Assembly: GCF_022271435.1 (NCBI RefSeq)
Contig: NZ_JAFIQY010000050.1
Location: forward strand, 1 to 61,256
Direction: 5' to 3'
DNA from: Streptomyces monomycini
GTDB lineage: Bacteria > Actinomycetota > Actinomycetes > Streptomycetales > Streptomycetaceae
DNA length: 61,256 nucleotides
Position numbers and translations under genes: made by a program. How positions within the stretch are numbered: position 1 is the stretch's first letter; each line of letters starts with the position of its first letter. A model generated the notes under the pieces. It was not told the DNA's origin, did not search any database, and saw only the letters and a program-made list of their open reading frames with translations. Shown piece by piece: positions 24,067 to 32,211 of the stretch.

Positions 24067-24183
24067 ACTGCCTCCGGAAAGGGTCGGCCGGTCGAAGAAT
24101 GCGAGAAAAGTACGGACGGCCGCGAAAAGAAGTCAAGGGTCTGGCGGAACATCGGCAATTGGGGTGTACTGAAGGCCACTTGA

Positions 24184-24222
24184 TTCCTCTTCTTTCTTCG
24201 GCGATCGAATAAAGAAGAGGAA
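24184..24222. promoter_or_regulatory. 12-bp inverted repeat in the importer/ROK divergent region
   Basis: TTCCTCTTCTTT (24184-24195) and AAAGAAGAGGAA (24211-24222) are perfect arms around a 15-nt spacer. The region is much richer in A/T than its surroundings. It lies between the two divergent starts, 118 nt from one and 54 nt from the leader ORF of the other. A ROK operator is the simplest reading; an RNA hairpin in the rightward leader is an alternative. Confidence 0.6.
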
Positions 24223-24275
24223 CTACCCGCCGGTTTTCCGGCGTTCCTCGCCGTTCACGGCCGAAAGGCACCGCC

Positions 24276-24326
24276 ATGACCGCTGCCCCGAACGCCACCC
24301 CGTCCGCCGCCGAGGCCCCGACGTGA
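24276..24326 (+). CDS. 16-aa leader ORF overlapping the ROK start
   Basis: ATG 24276, preceded by GAAAGG at 8-nt spacing, encodes MTAAPNATPSAAEAPT and stops at the TGA that overlaps the GTG of the ROK gene (GTGA, 24323-24326). The peptide begins MTAA, as does the ROK protein. Translation of the regulator would thus depend on ribosomes finishing the leader. Composition is unremarkable, so the peptide itself may not matter. Confidence 0.45.
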   Translation: MTAAPNATPSAAEAPT

Positions 24327-25501
24327 CCGCCGCCGAGGAACAGCCCGGCTCCGCCGCGCACGTCCTCGAACTCGTCGCGACCGGCACCGCCCGCTCGCGC
24401 GCCGACCTCGTACGGGAGCTGGGGCTCGCCGCCTCCACCGTCTCCGCCCGCGTCCAGGAACTGGTCGACGCCGGGCTGCTGACCGAGTCCGGCGAGGGCG
24501 CCTCGCGCGGCGGGCGCCGCCCGCGGCTGCTGCGCGTCCCGGACGGCGGCACCGTCGCGCTCGCCGCCGACCTGGGCAGCCACCACATCCGTACCGGCGC
24601 GGTGGGCCTGACCGGCACCGGCTTCGACATCGACGAGTGCGCCCTCGACCTGACGACCGGCCCGGAACCGGCCGTCGGCCTGCTCGCCGGACGGCTGACC
24701 GCGCTGGCCGACCGCCAGCGCGCGGCCGGGCGCACCGTGTGCGGCGCGGGCATCGGCTTCCCCGGGCCCGTCGACCCCGTGTCGGGCCGGGTCGTCGCAC
24801 CGTCGCGGATGCCCGGCTGGCACCTGTACGAGCTGCGCGACCGGCTCGCCGAGCTGATCGGTCTGCCCGTACTGGTCGACAACGACGCCAACGTCCTGGC
24901 CCTGGGCGAGCACCGGGCCGCCCACGCCAGTCTGCGGCATCTGGTGGTGGTCAAGGCGGGCCGCGGCATCGGCTCCGGCGTGATCAGCCACGGCCGGCTC
25001 TACCGGGGCGCCCGCGGCTGCGCCGGGGACATCAGTCACGTACGGGTGGACGCCGCCGCCGAACGCCCCTGTTCCTGCGGGAACATCGGCTGTCTGGAGT
25101 CGGTGGCCAGCGGCGCCGCGATCGCCGCCGCGCTGCGCGGCCAGGGCATCGAGGCGGACTCCACCACCGACATCCTGCGGCTCGTCGAGGACGGCGAACC
25201 GCACGCGACGACCCTGGTGCGGCAGGCCGGCCGGCACATCGGCGGGGTGCTGGGCGTCGTGGTGAACTTCTTCAACCCGGAGGCCGTGGTGCTGGGCGGC
25301 GCGCTCGCCGCGGCGGAGCCGCTGGTCGCGGCGGTGCGCGGGGTGCTGTACGAGCGGTGCCTGCCGATGGCGACGAGCGAGCTGGCCATCGTCGCGGCGA
25401 GCTGCGGCCCCGACGCGGGGCTGCTCGGCGCCGGCCATGCCGCGCTGCGCGAACTGGCCGCCGAGGGCGGCCTCCCGGCCCTGCCCGTCGTCCGTACGTA
25501 G
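24323..25501 (+). CDS. ROK-family transcriptional regulator
   Basis: 392-aa regulator with an N-terminal winged helix (about 10-65, LVATGTARSRADLVRELGLAAS) and a ROK sugar-kinase-like domain. The latter has an ATP-site DLGSHHIRTG, GFPGPVDP and the zinc motif CSCGNIGCLES; the expected His is supplied by GDISHV. NxDxN appears as VDNDANVLALGEH, so kinase residues are retained. It faces the peptide importer and precedes the M81 peptidase. Control of both, by a sugar or peptide-derived ligand, is inferred. Confidence 0.88.
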   Translation: MTAAEEQPGSAAHVLELVATGTARSRADLVRELGLAASTVSARVQELVDAGLLTESGEGASRGGRRPRLLRVPDGGTVALAADLGSHHIRTGAVGLTGTGFDIDECALDLTTGPEPAVGLLAGRLTALADRQRAAGRTVCGAGIGFPGPVDPVSGRVVAPSRMPGWHLYELRDRLAELIGLPVLVDNDANVLALGEHRAAHASLRHLVVVKAGRGIGSGVISHGRLYRGARGCAGDISHVRVDAAAERPCSCGNIGCLESVASGAAIAAALRGQGIEADSTTDILRLVEDGEPHATTLVRQAGRHIGGVLGVVVNFFNPEAVVLGGALAAAEPLVAAVRGVLYERCLPMATSELAIVAASCGPDAGLLGAGHAALRELAAEGGLPALPVVRT

Positions 25502-25518
25502 ATCCCCCGTGATCCCCC

Positions 25519-25550
25519 GACCGTCCCAACGGAAGACCGTCCCAACGGAA
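25519..25550 (+). repeat. Tandem 16-bp duplication carrying the ribosome site of the M81 gene
   Basis: GACCGTCCCAACGGAA occurs twice head to tail (25519-25534, 25535-25550). Just before it GATCCCCCG(T/A) is also doubled. Each copy holds a GGAA purine stretch, but only the second is correctly placed for ATG 25565. It looks like a recent slippage event. Confidence 0.75.
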
Positions 25551-25564
25551 GGTGCCCGACCAAC

Positions 25565-27064
25565 ATGCGCATCGCCATCGGCGGCATGGCCATCGAGTCC
25601 AGCCAGTTCTGCCCGCACCGCTCGACGTACGACGACTTCCGCGTCACCCGCGGCACCACGCTCCTGGACCGCTACACCTGGACCCGGCCGGACAGCGACC
25701 TCGCGGACCAGGTGGAGTGGGTGCCCCTGGTGCACGCGGTGGCGCTGCCCGGCGGCCCCGTCGAGCGGGATACGTACGACCGCATCAAGTCCGAACTGGT
25801 CAGCCTGATCCGCGAGGCCGGGCCGCTGGACGGCATGGTCTACGACATCCACGGCGCCATGAGCGTCGCCGGCCTGGACGACGCCGAGGCCGACCTCACC
25901 GAGGCCGTACGGGACGCGCTCGGCCCGGACGTCCTGCTCTCCGCCGCCATGGACCTGCACGGCAACGTCTCGCGCCGCTTCGCCGACCGCCTCGACCTGC
26001 TCACCGCGCACCGCCTCGCCCCGCACGAGGACGCCTGGGAGACGCGCGAGCGGGCCGCCCGCAAGCTGGTCGGGCGCCTGGCGTCCGGGAAGGGCCGCCC
26101 GTACCGCGCCTGGGTGCAGATCCCGGTCCTGCTCCCCGGCGAGAAGACCAGCACCCGGCTGGAACCGGCCAAGTCCCTGTACGGCAGGCTCGCTTCCGTC
26201 GAGGCGCTGGACGGCATCGTGGACGCGGCGGTCTGGGTGGGCTACGCCTGGGCCGACGAGGCGCGCTGCCGGGCCGCGGTCGTGGTGACCGGCGACGACC
26301 CGGACCTGGCGCTGGAGCAGGCCCGCGGCCTGGCCCGGGAGTACTGGGACGTGCGCCGCGACTTCGTCTTCGTCGGCCCGACCGGCGACGCCGACGCGTG
26401 CATCGCCCAGGCCGTGGCGTCCCCCGCCCGCCCATTCCTGATCAGCGACTCCGGCGACAATCCCACCGCGGGCGGCGCGGGCGACCTCGCATACATGCTG
26501 AGCCGCCTGCTGGCCGACGAGGACCTGGCGAGCGGCCGGGTCACCGCGCTGCACCCCGGCATCACCGACCCGGCCGCGGTGGCCGCCTGCTTCGAGGCCG
26601 GGGTGGGCGCCCGCGTGTCCCTGAGGGTCGGCGGCCACGTCAGCGCAGGCACCGGCCCGCACGCCGAGCCGTACGAGCTGACCGGCACGGTGACCGCCCT
26701 GGAAGACCCGGCCGCACCCGCCGCCGGTGCCCCGCGCGGCAACCCGGCGTACGACGACGGCGGCCGCACCGCCGCCGTCACCCGGGGCGGCGTGACGGCC
26801 GTGCTCACCGAGCGCCGCAAGCCCTTCCACACCCGGGCCGACTTCGGCACGCTCGACCCGACGGCGTACGACATCGTCGTGGTGAAGATCGGCTACCTGG
26901 AGCCGGAGCTGTACGCGATGGCCGCCGACTGGCTGCTCGCCCTCACCCCCGGCGGCGTGGACCAGGACCTCTTGCGCCTGGGCCACCACCGGGTGGTCCG
27001 CCCGCTCTACCCGTTCGACGACGCGGGCTTCGAGGACCCGGATCTGACGCCGGTGCTGCTCTGA
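25565..27064 (+). CDS. M81-family metallopeptidase (MlrC/microcystinase-like)
   Basis: 499-aa member of the M81 family (formerly DUF1485 plus MlrC C-terminal domain). Zinc and active-site blocks visible: DIHGAM near residue 95, MDLHGN near 120, HRLAPHED near 148, DSGDNPTAGG near 297. Relatives cleave linear peptides, such as opened microcystin. ATG 25565 has GGAAGGTG upstream. With the divergent peptide importer and ROK regulator it suggests uptake and breakdown of a particular oligopeptide. It is cytoplasmic (no signal). Confidence 0.88.
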   Translation: MRIAIGGMAIESSQFCPHRSTYDDFRVTRGTTLLDRYTWTRPDSDLADQVEWVPLVHAVALPGGPVERDTYDRIKSELVSLIREAGPLDGMVYDIHGAMSVAGLDDAEADLTEAVRDALGPDVLLSAAMDLHGNVSRRFADRLDLLTAHRLAPHEDAWETRERAARKLVGRLASGKGRPYRAWVQIPVLLPGEKTSTRLEPAKSLYGRLASVEALDGIVDAAVWVGYAWADEARCRAAVVVTGDDPDLALEQARGLAREYWDVRRDFVFVGPTGDADACIAQAVASPARPFLISDSGDNPTAGGAGDLAYMLSRLLADEDLASGRVTALHPGITDPAAVAACFEAGVGARVSLRVGGHVSAGTGPHAEPYELTGTVTALEDPAAPAAGAPRGNPAYDDGGRTAAVTRGGVTAVLTERRKPFHTRADFGTLDPTAYDIVVVKIGYLEPELYAMAADWLLALTPGGVDQDLLRLGHHRVVRPLYPFDDAGFEDPDLTPVLL

Positions 27065-27172
27065 GCGGACCCCGGCGCCTCCGGTCGGCCCGTTATGTGC
27101 GGCGCCGGTGCATGACGGCCCGTACGGTGGAGAGGCGCTCCCTGATCACCTTTCCCCCGACGGAGGGCCCCG

Positions 27173-29551
27173 ATGGAGTCGCCGACCCCGCTCACCGAGA
27201 GCGAACTGCTCGATCTCGACGCCCACTGGCGGGCGCTGAACTATCTCGCCGCCGGTCAGATCTATCTGACCGGCAACCCGCTGCTCACCGAGGAACTGCG
27301 CCCCGAGCACATCAAGCCGCGGCTGCTCGGCCACTGGGGCACCTGCCCGGGCCTGAACCTGGTCTACACCCACGTCAACCGGGTCATCAGCGCCCACGGG
27401 CAGGAAGCGGTGTGCGTGTGGGGTCCGGGGCACGGCGGGCCTTCGGTGTTCGCCGGTGCCTGGCTGGAGGGGACGTACGGGGAGCTGTATCCGGACGTCG
27501 GGCGGGACGCGGCCGGGATGGGACGGCTGTTCCGGCAGTTCTCCTTCCCCGGCGGGGTGCCGAGCCACGCGGCGCCGAACGTGCCGGGCTCCTTCCACGA
27601 GGGCGGCGAGCTGGGCTACTCCCTCGCGCACGCGTACGGCGCCGCGCTGGACAACCCGGATCTGCTGGTGGCGTGCGTGATCGGGGACGGCGAGGCGGAG
27701 ACCGGGCCGCTGGCCGCCTCCTGGCACGCGAACAAGTTCCTGGACCCGGCGCACGACGGCGCCGTGCTGCCGATCCTGCACCTGAACGGCTACAAGATCG
27801 CCAACCCGACGGTCCTGGCCCGGCTGGACGAGGACGAGCTGGACGCGCTGCTGCGCGGCTACGGGCACGAGCCGCTGTACGTCACCGGCTCCGACCCCGC
27901 GCAGGTCCATCAGGCCATGGCCGCCGCCATGGACACCGCGCTGCACCGTATCCACGACGCCCAGCGCACCGCCCGCGGCGACGGCGCGCGGTCCCGCCCC
28001 CGCTGGCCGATGATCGTGCTGCGCACCCCCAAGGGCTGGACCGGCCCCGACGAGGTGGACGGCGCGCCCGTCGAGGGCACCTGGCGCGCCCACCAGGTCC
28101 CGCTGTCCGGCGTCCGGGACAACCCGGACCATCTGCGCCAGCTGGAGGGCTGGCTGCGGTCGTACGCGCCGGGCGAGCTGTTCGACGGCGAGGGGCGGCC
28201 GGTGGACCGGGTGCTGGCCTGTGTGCCGCACGGCGACCGGCGGCTCGGCTCCTCCCCGCACGCCAACGGCGGCCGCCTCGTCCGTACGCTGCCGCTGCCC
28301 GACCCCGAGAAGTACGCGGTGCCCGTCGACAAGCCCGGCACCCGGATGCACGAACCGACCCGTGTCCTCGGCGGCCTGCTGCGCGACCTGATGGAGCGGA
28401 CCGCCGACCGCCGCGACTTCCGGCTGTTCGGCCCGGACGAGACGGCCTCCAACCGGCTCCAGGACGTGTACGACGCCACCGACAAGGCGTGGCAGGCCGC
28501 CACCGAGTCCACCGACGAGCACCTGGGGCGGCACGGCCGGGTGATGGAGGTGCTCTCGGAGCACCTGTGCCAGGGGTGGCTGGAGGGGTACGTGCTCTCC
28601 GGCCGGCACGGCCTGTTCTCCTCGTACGAGGCGTTCGCGCACATCGTGTCCAGCATGGCCTCGCAGCACGTCAAATGGCTCCAGTCGGCCCGCGACATCC
28701 CCTGGCGGGTGCCCGTGGCGGGTCTCAACTACCTGCTGACCTCGCACGTCTGGCGCCAGGACCACAACGGCTTCTCGCACCAGGACCCCGGCTTCGTCGA
28801 CCACATCCTCAACAAGGACCCGCACACCGTACGGGTCTACCTCCCGCCGGACACCAACAGCCTGCTGTGCGTGGCCGACCATGTGCTGCGCACCCGTGAC
28901 GTGGTCAACGTGGTGGTCGCGGGCAAGCAGCCGTGCTTCGACTGGCTGGACATCCAGCAGGCGCGGGGGCACGTCGCGCGCGGCGCCGGCATCTGGGAGT
29001 GGGCGGGCACCGAACAGCCCGGCAGCCGGCCCGAGGTGGTGCTCGCCTGCGCCGGTGACGTGCCGACGCAGGAGACGCTGGCCGCCGCTTCCCTGTTGCG
29101 CACCCACCTGCCGCAGTTGTCGGTACGGGTCGTCAACGTCGTCGACATGACGCGCCTGCAACCCCACGAGGAGCATCCGCACGGCATGACGGAGCGGGAG
29201 TTCGAGGCGCTGCTGCCGCACGACGTGCCGGTGGTCTTCGCGTACCACGGCTACCCGTGGCTGGTGCACCGGCTCACCTACCGCCGGGCCGTCCACCCCA
29301 ACCTGCACGTGCGGGGCTACAAGGAGATGGGCACCACGACCACGCCGTTCGACATGGTGGTCACCAACGACATGGACCGCTACCGGCTGGTGATGGACGT
29401 GATCGACCGGGTGCCGGGGCTGGCCGTACGGGCCGCCGGGGTGCGGCAGGCGATGGCGGACGTACGGCAGCGCCACCACGCCTGGATCCGCGAGCACGGC
29501 ACGGACCTGCCGGAGGTCGAGGAGTGGAGCTGGCCGGGCGGCGGCCGGTGA
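27173..29551 (+). CDS. xfp: Phosphoketolase (xylulose-5-P / fructose-6-P)
   Basis: 792-aa TPP enzyme that splits xylulose-5-phosphate (and often fructose-6-phosphate) with phosphate into acetyl phosphate plus an aldose phosphate. Recognised by HWGTCPG (54-60), VWGPGHGGPS (82-91), the TPP/Mg site GDGEAETGPL (171-180) and the C-terminal PMTMLN-like region, here DMTRLQPHEEHPHG. Length and order match the family throughout. ATG 27173 has GGAGG about 6 nt upstream. It is monocistronic, ending in a strong terminator before the convergent MFS gene. Confidence 0.95.
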   Translation: MESPTPLTESELLDLDAHWRALNYLAAGQIYLTGNPLLTEELRPEHIKPRLLGHWGTCPGLNLVYTHVNRVISAHGQEAVCVWGPGHGGPSVFAGAWLEGTYGELYPDVGRDAAGMGRLFRQFSFPGGVPSHAAPNVPGSFHEGGELGYSLAHAYGAALDNPDLLVACVIGDGEAETGPLAASWHANKFLDPAHDGAVLPILHLNGYKIANPTVLARLDEDELDALLRGYGHEPLYVTGSDPAQVHQAMAAAMDTALHRIHDAQRTARGDGARSRPRWPMIVLRTPKGWTGPDEVDGAPVEGTWRAHQVPLSGVRDNPDHLRQLEGWLRSYAPGELFDGEGRPVDRVLACVPHGDRRLGSSPHANGGRLVRTLPLPDPEKYAVPVDKPGTRMHEPTRVLGGLLRDLMERTADRRDFRLFGPDETASNRLQDVYDATDKAWQAATESTDEHLGRHGRVMEVLSEHLCQGWLEGYVLSGRHGLFSSYEAFAHIVSSMASQHVKWLQSARDIPWRVPVAGLNYLLTSHVWRQDHNGFSHQDPGFVDHILNKDPHTVRVYLPPDTNSLLCVADHVLRTRDVVNVVVAGKQPCFDWLDIQQARGHVARGAGIWEWAGTEQPGSRPEVVLACAGDVPTQETLAAASLLRTHLPQLSVRVVNVVDMTRLQPHEEHPHGMTEREFEALLPHDVPVVFAYHGYPWLVHRLTYRRAVHPNLHVRGYKEMGTTTTPFDMVVTNDMDRYRLVMDVIDRVPGLAVRAAGVRQAMADVRQRHHAWIREHGTDLPEVEEWSWPGGGR

Positions 29552-29557
29552 CGGCGG

Positions 29558-29603
29558 CGGGTGGTTCCGGGGCCGGGCACCGGGCCGGCCCCGGAGCCGC
29601 CCG
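29558..29603. terminator. 19-bp-stem bidirectional terminator
   Basis: Arms 29558-29576 and 29585-29603 pair over 19 bp with two G-T wobbles and an 8-nt loop. It fills the space between the convergent phosphoketolase (stop 29551) and MFS (stop 29604) genes exactly. Confidence 0.85.
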
Positions 29604-30917
29604 TCAGGGCTGCGGGTCGCGGGCGTCGTAGCGGGCGAAGTCGCGTCGCCACAGCGCCAGCAGCAGCACCGTCACGACGCAGGCGAGTCCCCCGCCGACG
29701 ACCGCCACGGCCGGTGTGGCGAGGTCGGCCGCCGATCCGGCCAGGAAGTCGCCGAGCCGGGGGCCGCCCGCCACCACGACGATGAACACGCCCTGGAGGC
29801 GGCCGCGCATCCGGTCCGGCGCGGCGGCCTGGAGCATGGTGCCGCGGAAGACCATCGAGACGGTGTCGGCGCAGCCGGCGACGGCGAGGAAGAACAGGCC
29901 GAGCCACAGGTGGCGGGTCAGGCCGAAACAGGCGACGGCCGCTCCCCAGGCGGCGACCGAGACGAGGATCGCCAGCCCGTGCCGGCGTACCGCGCCGAGC
30001 CACCCGGAGAACAGCGCGCCGAGCACCGCGCCGACCGCGGGCGCCGCGACGAGCAGGCCCACCGTCTTGGCGTCGCCGCCGAACCAGAGCACGGCGACGG
30101 CGGGGAACAGCGCGCGGGGCTGCGCCAGCACCATGGCCGCCAGGTCGGCGAAGAAGGTCATGCGCAGATTGGGCCGGGTGGCGAGGAAGCGCAATCCTTC
30201 CAGGACGGAGGGGCGGCGCGGCGCCTCGTCGCCGTCGCCGTGGTCGGGGCGCATGGCGGGCAGCCGCCACATGGCGTACAGCGCGGCCGTGAAGCAGCCC
30301 ACGTCGATCAGGTAGGCGGCCTGGTAGCCCCACAGGCCGACGAAGACGCCGCCGAGCATCGGGCCGCCCATCATCCCGAGGTTGCTGGTGAGCGAGCTGA
30401 GGGCGTTGGCGGCGGGCAGCTGCTCGGGCGGCAGCAGGCGCGGGATCATCGACGAGCGGGCCGGCGAGTTCATCGCGAAGCAGACGGCCTGGAGCGCGAC
30501 GACCGTGTAGAGCACCCAGACCTGCCGGACGTCCGCGAGCGCGGCGGCGGCCAGGGCGACGGACAGGACGGTGGCGCCCACCGCGCTGTACATGCCGAGT
30601 TTGCGGCGGTCGACGGTGTCGGCGACGGCCCCGCCGTACAGTCCGAAGACGACCAGCGGGACCAGGGAGCACAGGCCGACCGCGCCGACGGCGAAGGTGG
30701 AGCCGGTGAGGGCGTACACCTGGAGGGAGACGGCCAGCGCGGTCATCTGCTGGCCGACCCAGGAGACGGTGTTGCCGAACCACAGGCGCCGGTAGTCCGC
30801 GGAGGTGCGCAGCGGGGTGATGTCGGCGAAGAGGCGGGTGTGCAGCGGAGGGCGGGGCTTGGGGTCGGATATGGCAGGAGGCACGGGGCAGTAAAGCACG
30901 GTCCGTGGTGATGCCAC
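29604..30917 (-). CDS. MFS transporter (enterobactin exporter-like)
   Basis: 437-aa MFS carrier with about 12 membrane segments. It has RLWFGNTVSWVGQQMTALAVSLQVY near the start and GGAVADTVDRRKLGM as loop 2-3, a pattern common in EntS-like drug/siderophore exporters. GTG 30917 is the longest start; GTGs about 20 residues later are possible. Substrate unknown. It shares direction with the amidohydrolase gene, whose stop is 36 nt upstream of its start, so cotranscription is possible. Confidence 0.88.
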   Translation of the reverse strand: MASPRTVLYCPVPPAISDPKPRPPLHTRLFADITPLRTSADYRRLWFGNTVSWVGQQMTALAVSLQVYALTGSTFAVGAVGLCSLVPLVVFGLYGGAVADTVDRRKLGMYSAVGATVLSVALAAAALADVRQVWVLYTVVALQAVCFAMNSPARSSMIPRLLPPEQLPAANALSSLTSNLGMMGGPMLGGVFVGLWGYQAAYLIDVGCFTAALYAMWRLPAMRPDHGDGDEAPRRPSVLEGLRFLATRPNLRMTFFADLAAMVLAQPRALFPAVAVLWFGGDAKTVGLLVAAPAVGAVLGALFSGWLGAVRRHGLAILVSVAAWGAAVACFGLTRHLWLGLFFLAVAGCADTVSMVFRGTMLQAAAPDRMRGRLQGVFIVVVAGGPRLGDFLAGSAADLATPAVAVVGGGLACVVTVLLLALWRRDFARYDARDPQP

Positions 30918-30953
30918 TTACCTGGGTGGTTAATCATGACACCGGCCGTACGG

Positions 30954-32126
30954 CTACCGGCTCTCCGAAAGGCCGTACACCCGGCGGGCGTTGCCGGCCG
31001 CGACCAGCGCCGCGACGCGTTCGGCGTCCGCCGCCGACCAGGCGCCCGCGCGCACCCAGCCGGTCAGCACCTCCGCCAGCGCCGTACGGAAGGCGGCGCT
31101 GCCGACGGTGTACAGCTCCGGCAGGCCGTAGGCGTCGGTGGAGAAGAGGAGCTTGCCGAAGGGGGCCAGTTCGAGGAATCCGGCGAGCACGGCTGCCGCG
31201 CGGGGCCCGGTGTGGCCGAGGGCCAGGCCGACGTCGGCGTGCACGTGCGGGAAGGCGTGGGCCAGGTAGGCGGCCTGGCGGTGGTACGGGTAGCAGTGCA
31301 GCAAGATCAGGTCGGTGCCGGTGCCCGCGGTGGCGTGGACGAAGTCGGTGAGCAGGGCCGGGTCGGCGTGGTGCAGGCGCAGATCGGGGTCACCGAAGCC
31401 GGTGTGCAGTTGGAGGGGGCGCCCGGTGGCGGTGGCGAGCCACAGGAGGTGGCGCAGGAGGACGGGGGCGGTGAGACGGTGGGTGCCGGCGGCGAGCCAG
31501 GCGCGGGCGGCGGTCGTCACCTCGTCCGCCCGCGGGGGCTCCGGGGCGAGGGCCAGCCCGTGGCGGTAGGCGGCGACGGACTTGAAGCCCACGGCGGTGC
31601 GGGCCGCGTCCCGTACGGCGTCGGCGAGCCGGGCCACGAACACCTCGGCTGCCGCGTCCACGCTCCGCTCCCCCGCCGCCCGTACTCCTGCCGCGACCCG
31701 TTCCGCCAGCGTCTCCAGGCGGACGATCTCGTGCCCGGTGCCGCCGCCCGCCTCGGCCGTCTCGTGCGCCCCGGTGAGGTCGCCGGGCAGGCCGGTGTCC
31801 ACCAGGTACGTACCGATGCCGGTGCCACCCAGCAGCAGACGCCGGGTCTCGGCCGCGCCCAGTTCGCGCCGCCGGGCGAGATACGCGCCGGGCGTGCAGT
31901 GCGGCGCGAGGCCGAGCAGGGGCGGGCACCAGCGGCGGACGGCGAAGCCCGTCTGGGTGTCGAAGAAGGTCGTGCCCGCGGCGGCGGGCCGGTCCGACTC
32001 GGTCAGGTACGACTCGAACTCGGCGGCCGACAGGTCGCCGCGCAGCACGCCGTGGCAGTGCTGGTCGATCAGCGGCGGCAGGTCCGGGAGCGGGTCCGGG
32101 GCGCCGTCGGCGGTCCGCGCGGTCAT
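30954..32126 (-). CDS. Amidohydrolase (amidohydrolase-2 family, FluG N-terminal-like)
   Basis: 390-aa TIM-barrel metal hydrolase. The metal ligands HCHG are near residue 24, with LHTGFGD near 245, LLHCYPYHR near 280 and the Asp motif FSTDAYG near 330. The same domain forms the N-terminal half of fungal FluG, whose C-terminal half is glutamine-synthetase-like; here that partner is the next gene upstream (32212-33636). ATG 32126 is preferred to the GTG at 32135. Together the pair may make and hydrolyse a gamma-glutamyl amide. Confidence 0.85.
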   Translation of the reverse strand: MTARTADGAPDPLPDLPPLIDQHCHGVLRGDLSAAEFESYLTESDRPAAAGTTFFDTQTGFAVRRWCPPLLGLAPHCTPGAYLARRRELGAAETRRLLLGGTGIGTYLVDTGLPGDLTGAHETAEAGGGTGHEIVRLETLAERVAAGVRAAGERSVDAAAEVFVARLADAVRDAARTAVGFKSVAAYRHGLALAPEPPRADEVTTAARAWLAAGTHRLTAPVLLRHLLWLATATGRPLQLHTGFGDPDLRLHHADPALLTDFVHATAGTGTDLILLHCYPYHRQAAYLAHAFPHVHADVGLALGHTGPRAAAVLAGFLELAPFGKLLFSTDAYGLPELYTVGSAAFRTALAEVLTGWVRAGAWSAADAERVAALVAAGNARRVYGLSESR

Positions 32127-32211
32127 CGGTCCCACCGGCCGGGGGCGCCTGGCGCGCCGGGGGCGGGCGACGCGCCGCGGACGGGCGCCCCGGTGGGAAC
32201 GTACGCGGCCA

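Noticed and set aside
21311..26989. Very long minus-strand frame covering 1892 codons
   Set aside because: Only its last 316 codons are a real gene (OppB); the rest is antisense to, or out of frame with, the binding-protein, ROK and M81 genes, as is usual at this GC content.
25552..28899. 1115-codon plus-strand frame across the M81 and phosphoketolase genes
   Set aside because: Arg/Pro-rich translation, shadow of the two recognised genes.
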